Shown: positions 10,622 to 22,590 of the stretch, piece by piece
Layout: each line of letters begins with the position of its first letter
Position numbering within the stretch: the stretch's first letter is position 1
From: Megaustenia siamemsis
Taxonomy: Eukaryota; Mollusca; Gastropoda; Stylommatophora; Ariophantidae
NCBI GenBank assembly: GCA_032433765.1
Contig: JAVIAB010000051.1
Span: 81,608,847 to 81,672,846 of the forward strand
Length of the DNA: 64,000 bases
Direction of reading: 5' to 3'
Notes under the pieces: generated by a model
Told to the model about the DNA's origin: nothing
What the model saw: the letters and a program-made list of their open reading frames with translations, nothing else
The model's database searches: none
Translations under genes and position numbers: made by a program

Positions 10622-11540
10622 ATAGATAACACAAAAGCATTGTCAAAGGTAATGCATTAAAAAGCAATCACAATTTTAGAAAGCACAAACGTTAATGGTG
10701 AAGATCTAAGATTAATAAAGAACACGTACTGGTAGCAAAAAGCAGCCATAATTTCAGATTACCATTAATTCAGTTTGGAGTGTTCTAACAAGCATAAAAA
10801 CACGTGTTAAGCAGCTATATTTGTCGTCACCTGATGTATTTAATATGTATAATGATATTATACATGCAAGTTATACACGGGGAATAAGCCAGTGGCCACA
10901 AGATAAACAACCTGAGGTATGCTGATAACACAGTCTTAATAACAAACGGTGAACATGATTTACAGAACATTATAGACATTGTGATGGAATGTACAAATCA
11001 TTAACCCCAAAGCAAAAAGACAGAAGTCTTGGTTGCACCAGAGAAAATACATTTTATAAATGCACCATTAAAGTAAATTGAACAGTACTAAAACAAGTAA
11101 TGAATTCAAATACCTATGAACAATGTTGAATTTAGGTGGTAGACGTATAACTGAGGTGATGTGTACAATAGCCCACACTGTGCTTCAAAGAATATGTAAA
11201 ATGCGCAGATCATTTTTGTGAAATGTAATATAAAATATAGAGCCCGATTAACATCAACAGACAAGAAAATCGTTGCAGGCCACTGAAATCCAGTGTTAAT
11301 AAAGAATACTGAGAATACCAATGACAACAAAAGAGAATGATCTAAACGTTAGTAAACGAGGCCGAAGGAAAACATTATTTTTAACATCACGAAGAAACAA
11401 TTGTCATTTTATGAGAAAGAAACAACTGGCATATATTGTAACGAAAGAAAAAAAATAAGGAAAGAAATGACAGAGGAAATAAGGAATAAAATGTAAAAGA
11501 CACTGGAAGAAAGTGGTTTGGTGGGAAGTCAGGTGAATTA
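10622..11540 (+). pseudogene. Decayed LINE reverse transcriptase, RTE-like
   Basis: Split plus-strand reading frames match the palm of the RTE-type RT at 39.7-40.4 kb. In order: DNTKALSK near 10625 (family DYTKAFDK), ILESTNVNGEDLRLIKNTYW near 10670-10735, then after frameshifts NLRYADNTVLI near 10905-10945 (family RYADDTVLI), then SKKTEVLVAPEK near 11010 and a degenerate EFKYLG region near 11105. A degraded C-terminal tail follows to about 11540. The catalytic Tyr-Ala-Asp-Asp reads Tyr-Ala-Asp-Asn, and there are many stops. No poly-gat tail or clear target duplication found. Old and dead. Confidence 0.8.
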
Positions 11541-11777
11541 ACCAACATTTTAATCATTCATCCATTATTTCTCAATCAATTATGCACAAGTTCAATTGCC
11601 AGTAAGACTGAAAGCTGACTTTTTTTTTCTAGAGCGTTAAAACAGAACTCTTACAACCTGCACCTGATGCGTAACTGTCTACAGTCTTTAGCTCATCCCC
11701 TCCAGCCAGACCCCAGAAATATCCGATAATGTTATATATACAGTATGTATATATACATAAAGACACACACACATGCA
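11541..11777. other. Unassigned sequence
   Basis: Nothing recognised between two LINE relics. Confidence 0.4.
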
Positions 11778-11788
11778 TCTTCAGTATT

Positions 11789-14117
11789 CATCATCATCAT
11801 CGAGTGCCTTCTCCGCAACGAAGGTTGGTTACCATGGATCGCCATTCTACTCTGTTTCTTGCTTTGATGGTGCAGGCTGTCATAGATTGACTTGTCCATT
11901 TTTTGATGTTACTTGTCCATGTTAGTCTTGGTCTGCCTCTGCCTCTTTTACCTTGTATTTTCCCTTCCAATATTACTTTTAGTAGGTTGTTGTGTCTTTA
12001 AACATGCCCCAAAAATTTCATTTATTTTGTCTTAATTGTATTTAGTAGTTATCTTTTTATTTTCAGTTGTTTTGAAACTTCATCGTTTGTTTTCTTTTCT
12101 TTCCATCCAATTCTACCTATTCTTCTATAAATCAACATTTCAAAGGCTTCAATTTTGTGTTCTGTTTTCTTGTCTAATGTCCATGTTTCTTCACTATACA
12201 GGAATATTGAGAAGATGTAACATTTTGCCATTCTTAGTTTTAGCCCTGCTGATATTTGTTTTGTTGTTAGTATATTTTTCATGGCATTAAAATTATTTTT
12301 CGCCATACCTATTCTTTTATTTATTTCAATTTTACATTTTCCATCATTGGTTATAGTATGTCCCAGGTAGTTGTAGCTCTGGATTGTCTCCAGATGTATT
12401 CCCTCAACTGATATTTAATTGTAGGTATGATAATTTGCTTTGTTTATGATCATAGTTTTAGTCTTTTTGATATTTATATCTAGTCCATATTTTTTGCTTG
12501 TTATGTTTATCACATTAAGCAATTGTTGTAGGTTTTTATGATTTTCTGCTAGTAGAACAGTATCATCAGCATATCTTAGGTTATTGGTTATCTTTTATTA
12601 ATGTTTAGGCCTGGCATCTCTGAGATGTTTTTTAAAGATTTGCTCAGTGTATAGATTGAACAAGCTTGGTGATAGGATGCATCCTTGTCGTCCTCCTTTT
12701 TGTATGTCCATGGGTGTAGAGTTCTCCTTGTTATATTTTATTATTTCTGTTTGCTCCCAGTACAAATTACATATTAGTCGTATGTCTGTGTCGTCTAGAT
12801 TTATATCCTTTAGGCAGTCTATAAGTTGGTTGAGGTGTATTCTATCGAAAACTTTGGTGTAGTCTATGAAGCAGGGATATATTGGTTTGTTTACTTCTGT
12901 GTATTTTTAAATCAATGTTCTCGTGCTAAATATGGCTTCTTTTGTGCCACTGTTTTCCTGAATCCAAATTATTGCTCATCTAATTCAGTATTGATTTTAT
13001 TCTGAATCCTTCCCTGTATAACTTTTAGTAAAATTTTATTGCCTGGCTCATTAGGTTTATTGTTCTGAAATCACTGCATTCAACTGCACCATTCTTTTTA
13101 GGCAATGCAATGAAAGTTGATGTTTTTAGTTCGTTTGGTATGTATCCTGTATGGTATATGTCATTGCATATGTCTGTGATCACTTCGGTGCCAAAATCTT
13201 CTAGAGCCTGTATCATCTCTATCTGTATATTGCCAGGTCCTGCTGCCTTTCCCTTTTTCATTGTTTTTTTTATAGCTTTTTCTACTTCAGATTTCAGGAT
13301 TTTATAGTTGTATGTACATTTTATGTCTGGTTTTTTGTCCCTTTCGTCATGAAACAATTCTGTTATATATTCTTGCCATCTATCTATTATATCTTTGTTG
13401 TCTGTTAGCATTCTTCCCTCTTTGTTTGCAATACATCCTTTTCCTGCAGTTTTTTTATCTTTATTATTCATTCTCTTTTTTTCTGTGTGCATCTCTCTTA
13501 AGTTTTGTTTACTTTCCATAGTTTCGACTTCTAGACATCTTTGGTTGAGCCAGTCTTCTTTTGCCTTTTTGCACATTCTCTTCTGTACTGCTTAATCCCC
13601 TCTTCTAGCAGCTTCTTATATGTGTTATTTACTTGTACAGTATAAGTTTCTTTTACATCTTTCTGGTTTAAAGCTGCTATATCTATTGGTGTTGCTGAGT
13701 TAGTTTTTTGTTTGTTTTTCTTGAATTTGATTTTCATTTTTTATCATTACAGGATTGTGATCTGAATTAATATCTGCTCTTGGGTAGGTTTTGGCTTCTT
13801 GACGCTGTTCCTGAATCTGTCTTTTATCATTATGTAATCTATTTGATTCCTCTTCCTGTCTTCAGGGCTTTTCCATGTGTTGCATATTATCAGTCTGTTT
13901 TCTTCACAAATTGTATTAATCTTTCTCCTCTGTTATTCCTTTTTCCTAAACCATGATTTCCTATAATGGTCTCATATTTACCTTTTCCTACTTTAGCGTT
14001 CATGTCACCCATTATAATCAAGGTGTCTGATGATTTCACTTGCTTCATAACTGTGATTAGATCTTCATAGTGTGCCTCTATTTGTTCGTCTGTATAGTCT
14101 TGATTTTTTTGTTACAG
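11789..14117 (-). mobile_element. RTE-type LINE (family C), 2.3-kb 5'-truncated copy
   Basis: Minus-strand element with an 11-bp target duplication, tcttcagtatt, at 11778-11788 and 14118-14128. From its 5' end: a piece of AP-type endonuclease (LIIMGDMNAKVGKGKYE near 13970-14030, then a GNHGLGKRNN-like motif), the linker, the RT start (KKGKAAGPGNIQIEMIQAL, FIALPKKNGAVECSDFR), palm and thumb fragments to about 12000, the basic C-terminal tail, and a (gat)n tail at 11789-11800. Truncation lies inside the endonuclease, so no ORF1 or 5' UTR. Numerous frameshifts and stops; longest LINE copy here. Confidence 0.93.
13025..13576 (-). pseudogene. LINE RT N-terminal region, open 183-codon fragment
   Basis: Longest uninterrupted piece of the family C element. 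It holds the linker (RWQEYITELFHDERDK around residues 67-82) and RT motifs 0-2 (GKAAGPGNIQIEMI around residues 112-125, FIALPKKNGAVECSDFRTIN around 157-176). The frame breaks before the catalytic palm; RT sequence continues in other frames toward lower coordinates. Endonuclease sequence lies upstream at 13.6-14.1 kb, interrupted by a frameshift near 13.58-13.75 kb. Not functional. Confidence 0.88.
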
Positions 14118-14128
14118 TCTTCAGTATT

Positions 14129-15020
14129 ATTTCCCTCATATTATATCATATTCAACCAGCTATACGATCACTGCAGCTAATCTGACCGATCTTTGGAAAC
14201 CATCGAATATTTATAATTTTGTCGTATATATTTAAATAATTACAACCTTTTGACATTTTGAAAGGTTTATCCCACATTCAAATGATCGGTTATTTTCTTT
14301 CAAAAAAGACGAAACTATCCTGTACTAATTTCCTGACGAGGGCGTTACATTTCCGATCTTTCCGGCAGGCGGCTATTAATGTGAGCAGCCATTTCATGAC
14401 TTTGTGTTACCTCGGGCTAACTTAACTACATAATGTCTAACATGTATGCACTTATTTTAGAATTCGTTTAAAATAGATTGAGACGTTAAAAGGTCAGTTA
14501 GTTCTGTACGATAACATCCTCTTGCAAACTTGTACTGTACATTCATGTCTAAGGTTGCATTTACTTTTACTTCGCTAAATCAAATTTGGATGAGGTTTAA
14601 TCTTTGCATCAGATGATTAAACTAATCGAGCTTCTCTGTAATCACTAAAAGCTTCTCTACTGGTGTAGATCATATTTAGTTATGAAATGAAACACTGTAC
14701 TAGTTAAACTCAATCTGAAAAGAATGTTCTGTTCATTCTAAGATAAGTCTCCCTGAGGTGGGAAATACCATATCAACAGCCAGATAGAGAAGGTATAAAT
14801 AAGACTTAGACTGGACACATGAGAGAGTAAGAGCAATGAGGGCGTTCTAAAAGAAGCAAAAGCTAATAGAAAGCTTATTTCCACCAAGTGGAAATAATTA
14901 CCATTTCTTGGGCTGTGTTTGAGAAGGCAGCAACTCGAATATAGAGTGATCTGGCATAATTGATAAGTAATTCCATCATGCCCGCGTCAACTGTATCTAG
15001 TTTACGTCAAGTCAAATATA

Positions 15021-15058
<38 letters not shown>

Positions 15059-15410
15059 GCTACAAACAAACGCAAATACAACTGTACATTCATTGGACAA
15101 AGTTTGAAATCAAACCTCAGATTTGCAATCGCGCCATTGAAAACAAAAATAATAAACTCAAATAAAATATAAATAAATACCACTGCTTAACAACCGAACC
15201 TTAGAAGTGCAGCAATTAAAAAAAAATATATGAAAAGTACCCAATGATATATTGGACTGAGAAAAGTCGAAAATTGAGCGAGGACTGGCGGCAGAAACAA
15301 CAAACTGAAAACAAACATACTTCTTTGGAGACCCAGTCTGCTTCAGTAGTAAACATCTCATCCTACAGAAGAATCTCAAGAAACAATAGTTATAAATGTA
15401 CTCATCGGTC
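14129..15410. other. Unassigned sequence with a (TC)n tract
   Basis: No gene or element recognised; (tc)n microsatellite at about 15026-15056. The 97-codon minus-strand frame near 15158-15451 is partly array-derived and has no family signature. Confidence 0.45.
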
Positions 15411-16663
15411 AGCAAGCAACTACTCGCACAGTATGCACTGAATTCTCTCAACCCTCAGCAAGCAACTACTCGCACAGTATGCACTGACTTCTCTCAACCC
15501 CCAGCAAGCAACTACTCGCACAGTATGCATTGAATTCTCTGAACCCCCAGCAAGCAACTACTCACACAGTATGCATTGAATTCTCTGAACCCCCAGCAAG
15601 CAACTACTCACACAGTATGCATTGAATTCTCTGAACCCCCAGCAAGCAACTACTCGCACAGTAGGCACTGAATTCTCTAAACCCCCAGAAACAACTACTC
15701 GCACAGTATGCACTGAATTCTCTCAACCCCCAGCAAGCAACTACTCACACAGTATGCTTTGAATTCTCTGAACCCCCAGCAAGCAACTACTCGCACAGTA
15801 TGCACTGAATTCTCTGAACCCCCAGCAAGCAACTACTCGCACAGTAGGCACTGAATTCTCTAAACCCCCAGAAACAACTACTCGCACAGTATGCACTGAA
15901 TTCTCTCAACCCCCAGCAAACAACTACTCGCACAGTATGCACTGATTTCTCTGAACCCCCAGCAAGCAACTACTCGCACAGTATGCACTGAATTCTCTCA
16001 TCCCCCAGCAAGCAACTACTCGCACAGTATGCATTGAATTCTCTCAACCCCAGTAAGCAACTACTCGCACATTAAGCACTGAATTCTCTCAACCTCAGCA
16101 AGCAACTACTCGCACAGTATGCACTGAATTCTCTCATCCCGCAGCAAGCAACTACTCGCACAGTATGCACTCACTTCTCTCAACCCTCAGCAAGCAACTA
16201 CTCGCACAGTAATCACTGAATTCTCTCAACCCTCAGCAAGCAACTACTCGCACAGTAATCACTGAATTCTCTCAACCCTCAGCAAGCAACTACTCGCACA
16301 ATATGCACTGAATTCTCTCATCCCCCAGCAAGCAACTACTCGCACAGTATGCATTGACTTCTCTCAACCCTCAGCAAGCAACTACTCGCACAGTATGCAG
16401 CGACTTCTCTCAACCCTCAGCAAGCAACTACTCGCACAGTAATCACTGAATTCTCTCAACCCTCAGCAAGCAACTACTCGCACAATATGCACTGAATTCT
16501 CTCAACCCTCAGCAAGCAACTACTCGCACAGTAATCACTGAATTCTCTCAACCCTCAGCAAGCAACTACTCGCACAGTAATCACTGAATTCTCTCAACCC
16601 TCAGCAAGCAACTACTCGCACAGTATGCACCGACTTTTCTCAACCCTCAGCAAGCAACTACTT
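15411..16663. repeat. 46-bp minisatellite, ~27 copies
   Basis: Unit begins agcaagcaactactcgcaca and continues gtatgcactgaattctctca then accctc or acccccc. agcaagc at 15411 and 15457 gives a 46-bp period. Variant copies (gtaatcactg, gtaggcactg, shortened agaaaca) recur in short runs, suggesting block duplications. The last copy ends about 40 bases before the start of the transposase pseudogene. Confidence 0.95.
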
Positions 16664-16703
16664 CCACATAAAACTGAAAACCAGTTGTTCCCAATTATAC
16701 ACA

Positions 16704-18770
16704 ATGGCACTATCAAACAAAAGGAGAAAGGTAGAAACCGAATTTCGTACTTCTTCAGGAAAGATAGACTTAGGGTTTTTTTGTTATTATATATCGCGAT
16801 AAACCCTTGTGTTTAATATTGTAATGAAAAATTGTCTGCTCATAAAGAACACATCTTGAGACGTCACTTCCCATCGAAACATTAAAATCACAGTTAACTG
16901 GAAGGACAAGTTAGGTAGGACGAAATGGTATTTTAAAGAACTCATTGGATGGTAAACAATGTTTTTTACAATGTAATTAAGTGTTTAGAGAATGCCTGTT
17001 AGTGTGAGCTATATTATTATTGAAAAAAGAAAGACGAGTTTGAAACCATATTCCGATGGAGAATCCGTGAAATAGTGTTTCGAAGTAGCTGCTAAAGTGC
17101 TTTGTTCTGATAAGAGTTATTATTTCACCAAATAAGTTTATCACGCCGGAATGTCGGAAGACGCATAGATGACGCAATGATGTTAATAACTATAAAGAGC
17201 GTTCGTTAGAGTTCGTAACATTCACCTTCGCATTAAATAAGTCACGTGATACGACATACACAGTGCAATTAGCTATCTATATTGGAGGCATTCATATTAA
17301 CATTACGAAGGACATATTAGCGTTACAACCACTTAAAGACACAACAGAGAAGGACATATTAGCGTTACAACCACTTAAAGACACAACAGAGAAGGACATA
17401 TTAGCGTTACAACCACTTAAAGACACAACAGAGAAGGACATATTAGCGTTACAACCACTTAAAGACACAACAGAGAAGGACATATTAGCGTTACAACCAC
17501 TTAGACACACAACAGAGAAGGACATATTAGCGTTACAACCACTTAAAGACACAACAGAGAAGGACATATTAGCGTTACAACCACTTAAAGACACAACAGA
17601 GAAGGACATATTAGCGTTACAACCACTTAAAGACACAACAGAGAAGGACATATTAGCGTTACAACCACTTAAAGACACAACAGAGAAGGACATATTAGCG
17701 TTACAACCACTTAAAGACACAACAGAGAAGGACATATTAGCGTTACAACCACTTAGACACACAACAGAGAAGGACATATTAGCGTTACAACCACTTAAAG
17801 ACACAACAGAGAAGGACATATTAGCGTTACAACCACTTAGACACACAACAGAGAAGGACATATTAGCGTTACAACCACTTAAAGACACAACAGAGAAGGA
17901 CATATTAGCGTTACAACCACTTAAAGACACAACAGAGAAGGACATATTAGCGTTACAACCACTTAAAGACACAACAGAGAAGGACATATTAGCGTTACAA
18001 CCACTTAGACACACAACAGAGAAGGACATATTAGCGTTACAACCACTTAAAGACACAACAGAGAAGGACATATTAGCGTTACAACCACTTAGACACACAA
18101 CAGAGAAGGACATATTAGCGTTACAACCACTTAAAGACACAACAGAGAAGGACATATTAGCATTACAACCACTTAAAGACACAACAGAGAAGGACATATT
18201 AGCATTACAACCACTTAAAGACACAACAGAGAAGGACATATTAGCAATACAACCACTTAAAGACACAACAGAGAAGGACATATTAGCAATACAACCACTT
18301 AAAGACACAACAGAGAAGGACATATTAGCATTACCACCACTTAAAGACACAACAGAGAAGGACATTTTCAAAGTTTCAAAGCCTGAAGCTCGCTCTTCAA
18401 TATTTTGAATTAAATTGGGACAGGCTTTGTGGAGTAACACCAGATGGAGCACATGCAATGACTTGCCAAAAGCCAGGCCTGGTTGGCAAAATAGAATTCC
18501 AATTATTAGATTTCGAATTAGGTCATCTTGATGTTTCATTCCTACATTGTATTATTCAACCAGAAAATATGTGAACCAAGGAGTTTAAATGTGCTGACGT
18601 CATGTTTGTCGTGGTATCTTCATAAGAACAAGTGGGCACAGCCATCGTTAATTCCAAGAATTCCTTCGTGACGTAGATTCTGAGAATAGCAACTTGCTTT
18701 ACTATTGTGAAGTACCTTGGTTATGTCGTGGGAGAAATGCCGAAAAAAATGTTTGATTTAAGTACTGTAA
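16704..18770 (+). pseudogene. hAT-type transposase pseudogene, ZBED/GTF2IRD2-like, with internal minisatellite
   Basis: Translating all three plus frames shows, in the collinear order of the GTF2IRD2/ZBED5/FAM200 branch of hAT transposases: start MALSNKRRKVETEFRTSSGK at 16704; remains of a BED finger (Cys codons near 16809 and 16821, then HILRRHFPSKH to 16882); SLKPYSDGESVK near 17040-17075; SRRNVGRRIDDA at 17141-17176; FVTFTFALNKSRDTTY from 17212; QLAIYIGGIHINITK before 17311; a 25-fold repeat of DILALQPLKDTTEK (17311-18360); ELNWDRLCGVTPDGAHAM from 18407 (family TTDGAPAM); FLHCIIQPENM near 18538-18570; FIRTSGHSHR then FQEFLRDVDSENSNLLYYCE from 18619. At least eight stops and several frameshifts outside the repeat kill it. 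The C-terminal dimerisation domain is not visible. Family assignment rests on remembered motifs. Confidence 0.85.
17311..18360 (+). repeat. 42-bp minisatellite, 25 copies, inside the transposase frame
   Basis: Exactly 25 units of 42 bp (gacatattagcgttacaacc acttaaagacacaacagaga ag). Unit length is 14 codons and no unit has a stop, so 381 codons stay open on plus; the minus strand is open too. Variants: units 5, 11, 13, 17 and 19 read Arg-His where others read Lys-Asp; units 22-25 carry gca for gcg, with isoleucine in 23-24 and proline in 25. Units 11-16 and 17-22 share one variant pattern, a likely 252-bp block duplication. The unit matches a segment of the surrounding transposase. Confidence 0.97.
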
Positions 18771-19251
18771 GTCGGGCTTGTCATGGTCATAACGGGTAGT
18801 CGGGTCAAAGAATTAACGAGTCCTCAGCTTAGTTAGTGTTTTTAGTTCACATGACTCAACATTTTAATGGCTTAATCTTAAGTCATAAACACAAGGACAA
18901 CTGGTAAACGGACTTTACCGGTAAATCAAAGCTTTCCAGATAAAAAAGAAACTATAGGAGTAACCTCCAAGAAGGATTTTTTGGGTAAGACTTGGAGAGC
19001 AGTAGAAATCCCTTGTTAATTTCTTCAGCTACACTGCCGCTAATAATACTATTTACTGTCAGCGTTTTAAAAATGCTGCACAACAAACAATGTTAGAATG
19101 TTCCTCAACACCATTTGATATTAACAAGTTATTGACTTGCAAGGACACATATTTTGAGATCAAAGTAGGGACTCAGAGACAATAAAAGATTGCTCACCCC
19201 GAACTTTAACAGGTTTTTTTTCATCAACGGCCTAGGAATCTTCATCATCCT
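18771..19251. other. Unassigned sequence after the transposase relic
   Basis: I cannot follow the transposase beyond about 18770; nothing else recognised. Confidence 0.4.
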
Positions 19252-19557
19252 TTAACCCTTTCCATACGTTTCGCCGCACTGTTCGCCACGTTGATTTCGG
19301 TCGCGTACGTTTCACTGCATAGTGCGCCACTCTCAATTTGATTGGTGTGAACCGTCATCAAACTATATTCTTTTTATATGTCTTGTATCATCTTGGTATT
19401 GGTGAAATCTAATTCCTTGTTCAATATCTAAAAATGCATATGTTATATGTTAGATAAATATAAATATTTATATTGATATTTAAAACCATGAACAATTTTG
19501 TCTCTGAAATCTCTTACGTTGTATCGATAAAATAAACTTTCGTATGGAAAGAGTTAA
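19252..19557. mobile_element. piggyBac-like MITE, ~300 bp, TTAA target duplication
   Basis: Ends are ttaa + ccctttccatacg at 19252-19268 and cgtatggaaagag + ttaa at 19541-19557. The 13-bp inverted ends differ at one base, and ttaa at both borders is the target duplication of the piggyBac superfamily, whose ends begin with CCC/CTT-type bases. The left end repeats internally (gtacgtttcactgcatagtg after catacgtttcgccgcactgt). No transposase coding; non-autonomous. Confidence 0.82.
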
Positions 19558-20360
19558 TTAAAAAACAAAACCGCCACATTCCAACGAATATATTGGGTGT
19601 TGTATCGCTTCTGTTTCAATTACACTGAAAATATAACAATAGAAAATGCTCTTAGTATAATATTTATTCATTCTGAATATGACGTGTCTCACCAGACGTT
19701 TCCATAGAATAATAATCAGTTCTGCAAGCAATATAATATGAAATGCCATCTGTTGTCTCCACTATAATTAAATATCGAACCAGCTGCCCACTTCCTACGG
19801 AATAGAGGTTGTTCAACAAGCAATGTTGGAATCGTAGACATGAAAAAGCAACTTAACTAGAAGCAACACTTCCTTAGCCATCAACACACGCTAGTTTAAA
19901 CACACGCTAGTTTAAACACACGCTAGTTTAAACACACGCAAACAGATTTTAAGAATAAACTGTTGATAAGGAAGGCTGAACTCGTAGATGGCTGTGAAAA
20001 CAGACTGCTCACTGTAGAGAAACCAAACAACAAAGGAACCGTTCAAGAGGTGAGATTAAAATCTGATTTTCTAAACGAGACCAGGACATGACCCCGTAAC
20101 TCAACACCAAAACAGACTAAGCCTTTTGCATGAACCAAAATGTTAAAACTGCAACCAAAATATTGAAACTGAATCACCTTTTCTACACTGTCATACCTAC
20201 TGGACCTACACTGAAGGAATCTTCTAACATACACAACCAATGACAGAAAACTCTTATCAGCAAAGTAACCAGGAATGCAGGGCTATTCCATGCATGAAGA
20301 ATCAGTTGCTGGTTTTAGGGTTGACCAAGATTCTACTGCAATTGTTACTCCTCCTTACAT
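19558..20360. other. Unassigned sequence with a 16-bp triplet repeat
   Basis: Contains about three and a half copies of cacgctagtttaaaca at roughly 19885-19937. Otherwise nothing recognised. Confidence 0.5.
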
Positions 20361-20578
20361 CTACTTAGAGGTAGGGTTCTATCCCAACCCACGGCTTCCG
20401 GGTTCACCCAGCCTCTAATGGGTACCGGATTTTTTTCTGGGAAAGTAAAGCGGCACTGGCGTAATACCGACCACATTACTCCAAAAATCATGTGCCGAAA
20501 GTGCGTAAAATTTATTATCACTAACACCATATTCCTTATACGCTATTTGGCGTGACGGGGACATTTACTTTTAATTTT
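20361..20578 (+). mobile_element. SINE family 1, 5'-truncated copy
   Basis: Begins inside the tRNA-like head at the B box (gtagggttctatcccaaccc), then gggttcacccagcc, tctgggaaagtaaagcggca, gtaataccgaccacatta, tttggcgtgacggggac, and a t-rich end. Lacks the A-box part seen at 23.75 kb. Confidence 0.9.
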
Positions 20579-20587
20579 TTTTTTACA

Positions 20588-21025
20588 TCTACGTTCACCT
20601 CCTTACACGTACTTTACCTTACTCCTACTTAAACCTATTTACACCTACTTACACGTACTTTAACTTACTCCTACTTAAACCTATTTACACCTACTTACAC
20701 GTACTTTAACTTACTCCTACTTAAACCTATTTACACCTACTTACACGTACTTTAACTTACTCCTACTTAAACCTATTTACACCTCCTTACACGTACTTTA
20801 ACTTACTCCTACTTAAACCTATTTACACCTACTTACACGTACTTTAACTTACTCCTACTTAAACCTATTTACACCTACTTACACGTACTTTAACTTACTC
20901 CTACTTAAATCTATTTACACCTACTTTCACGTACTTTAACTTACTCCTACTTAAATCTATTTACACCTACTTACACGTACTTTAACTTACTCCTACTTAA
21001 ACCTATTTACACCTACTTACCTACG
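20588..21025. repeat. 46-bp minisatellite, ~9.5 copies
   Basis: Unit tacttacacgtactttaact tactcctacttaaacctatt tacacc. Very homogeneous, starting a few bases after a SINE's t-rich end, so it may have nucleated there. Confidence 0.95.
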
Positions 21026-21317
21026 TAAACATATATAGCCTAAGATAGCAGGGACCTAGAGTAGAAAATAAACAAGGCCAAATAAATATAAAATATAAGT
21101 CACATGTGCCAGTCTGATATCTGTATATATCACTGTTTCATTGTAATTGTCGACACATTGCGACAAATGTCATTTTCAGAAACACAAAACAAGAAATGTG
21201 ATATTGAGGAAGTTAACTATTTCATTAGCTGTCAGACAATGTGGCAACTTTTGGAAAGGTTTTCCTCCAACAGGTGGCCAGTACGGGGTACAGCTGAAAC
21301 GTGAACAAATTATGTTA
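21026..21317. other. Unassigned sequence
   Basis: Nothing recognised. Confidence 0.4.
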
Positions 21318-21602
21318 TATTCGGTTGTGGGTTCAAATCTCGGCTACACCGGTTGGGATTATTATTTATGATTTCTCTCTGCGGCAAACATCCATGGTCT
21401 CAGCAGTGAGACCCGGCTTGAAACGTCAATTACTCATCGACGGAAAAAATATGAGTACCTCCGAAGTCGGAGTTATCTGCCTGTGCGGCGAGGGACCCCT
21501 GTGCACACGGCTGCCAGGAACAAATGGATTAACACGCAAAATTCAGTTCCTACTCTCTAGGGACTTCGTCAGAGGTAAACGCTTGCGCAACGAAAAAAAA
21601 AA
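21318..21602 (+). mobile_element. SINE family 2 copy
   Basis: Same body as at 5.1 kb (gagacccggcttgaaacgtc, cctccgaagtcggagttat, ggcgagggacccctgtgcac) with B-box-like gggttcaaatctcggctaca and an a-rich tail near 21593-21602. The first part of the tRNA-like head is absent or diverged. Confidence 0.88.
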
Positions 21603-22379
21603 ATCTTCGGCGAACTTGAGAAAGGATACATAATTATAGCCAAGGAGACCATAATACAAATACACATTTATTTTGAAGTTGTGAGAATAACAAAAAGATG
21701 GTTCGAGCAAAAATAATTAAAAACTGCTCACAATGTAAACATATCCTGTTGATATCTCATGAAATGCGCAGAAACAAAACACCACAAATGAGATACGATA
21801 ATTATTGCTTTGTACTTTGCCCCAGGCAACTTTCCGGCTTCAGACATTTTCTACCGGATGTAGTCTTAAGTATCGATCAGGCTATGTCCAGCAGACCTGG
21901 CGTTAGATGTTTCTTTAGGTGTGGGAGTTGGTTGATGTAGAGATGGGGGAGGATACTGTGAGGAGGTTGAAGTGAGTGATGACAACAGAGCACGTCGTGT
22001 TTAGTTTGAAAGTGACGGCTGGACATCATCGAAAAGAGATGCTATCTGGAGATGATTTATCACGCTTTAACTGAAAATAAAAGTACACGGGCTTGCGTTT
22101 TGATTGTGTTGGGAGGTACAGACCAGTAATCCTGGATTCAATACTTCAAGGAAACCCTCCAACTAGCAACAGGAATGTTTGTATGGCACACAAATTTGCG
22201 GAAGATAATGGCTATGAGAAAGAGCTCTGACCGCATTCAACCGTTAATGATATGGTCTGTGTGAAGTGTTCGTGACGTCACATCTACACGTCACCGTATG
22301 CTAAAACATCTTTATTCCTTTGTTTATATATTTGTCGCTCCCCGATCTGAAGTTGTTATGCATTCAGAGTACGCGATTT
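21603..22379. other. Unassigned sequence
   Basis: No recognised gene or element. Confidence 0.4.
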
Positions 22380-22590
22380 ATTAGTTTGTTGATAGCTCAT
22401 GGATCTCTCCACCTTTAAAGAATTGGTTTGTTGATAGCTCATGGATCTCTCCACCTTTAAAGAATTGGTTTGTTGATAGCTCATGGATCTCTCCACATTT
22501 AAAGATAGTTTTTTTTTTTTTTTTAAACTATTGGAAGTCTGACTGCTGTTATTTTGAGATACTTCAAACTGCTGTTATTTTGAGATACTT
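22380..22590. repeat. Two short tandem repeats (~42 bp x2.7; 27 bp x2)
   Basis: ggtttgttgatagctcatgg atctctccac recurs at ~22386, 22428 and 22470. Then actgctgttattttgagata cttcaaa is duplicated at ~22542-22594. A poly-t run separates the two. Confidence 0.9.

Noticed and set aside
17292..18539. 415-codon minus-strand open frame over the 42-bp array
   Set aside because: The plus strand carries the transposase reading; the minus frame is an antisense by-product of a stop-free repeat.
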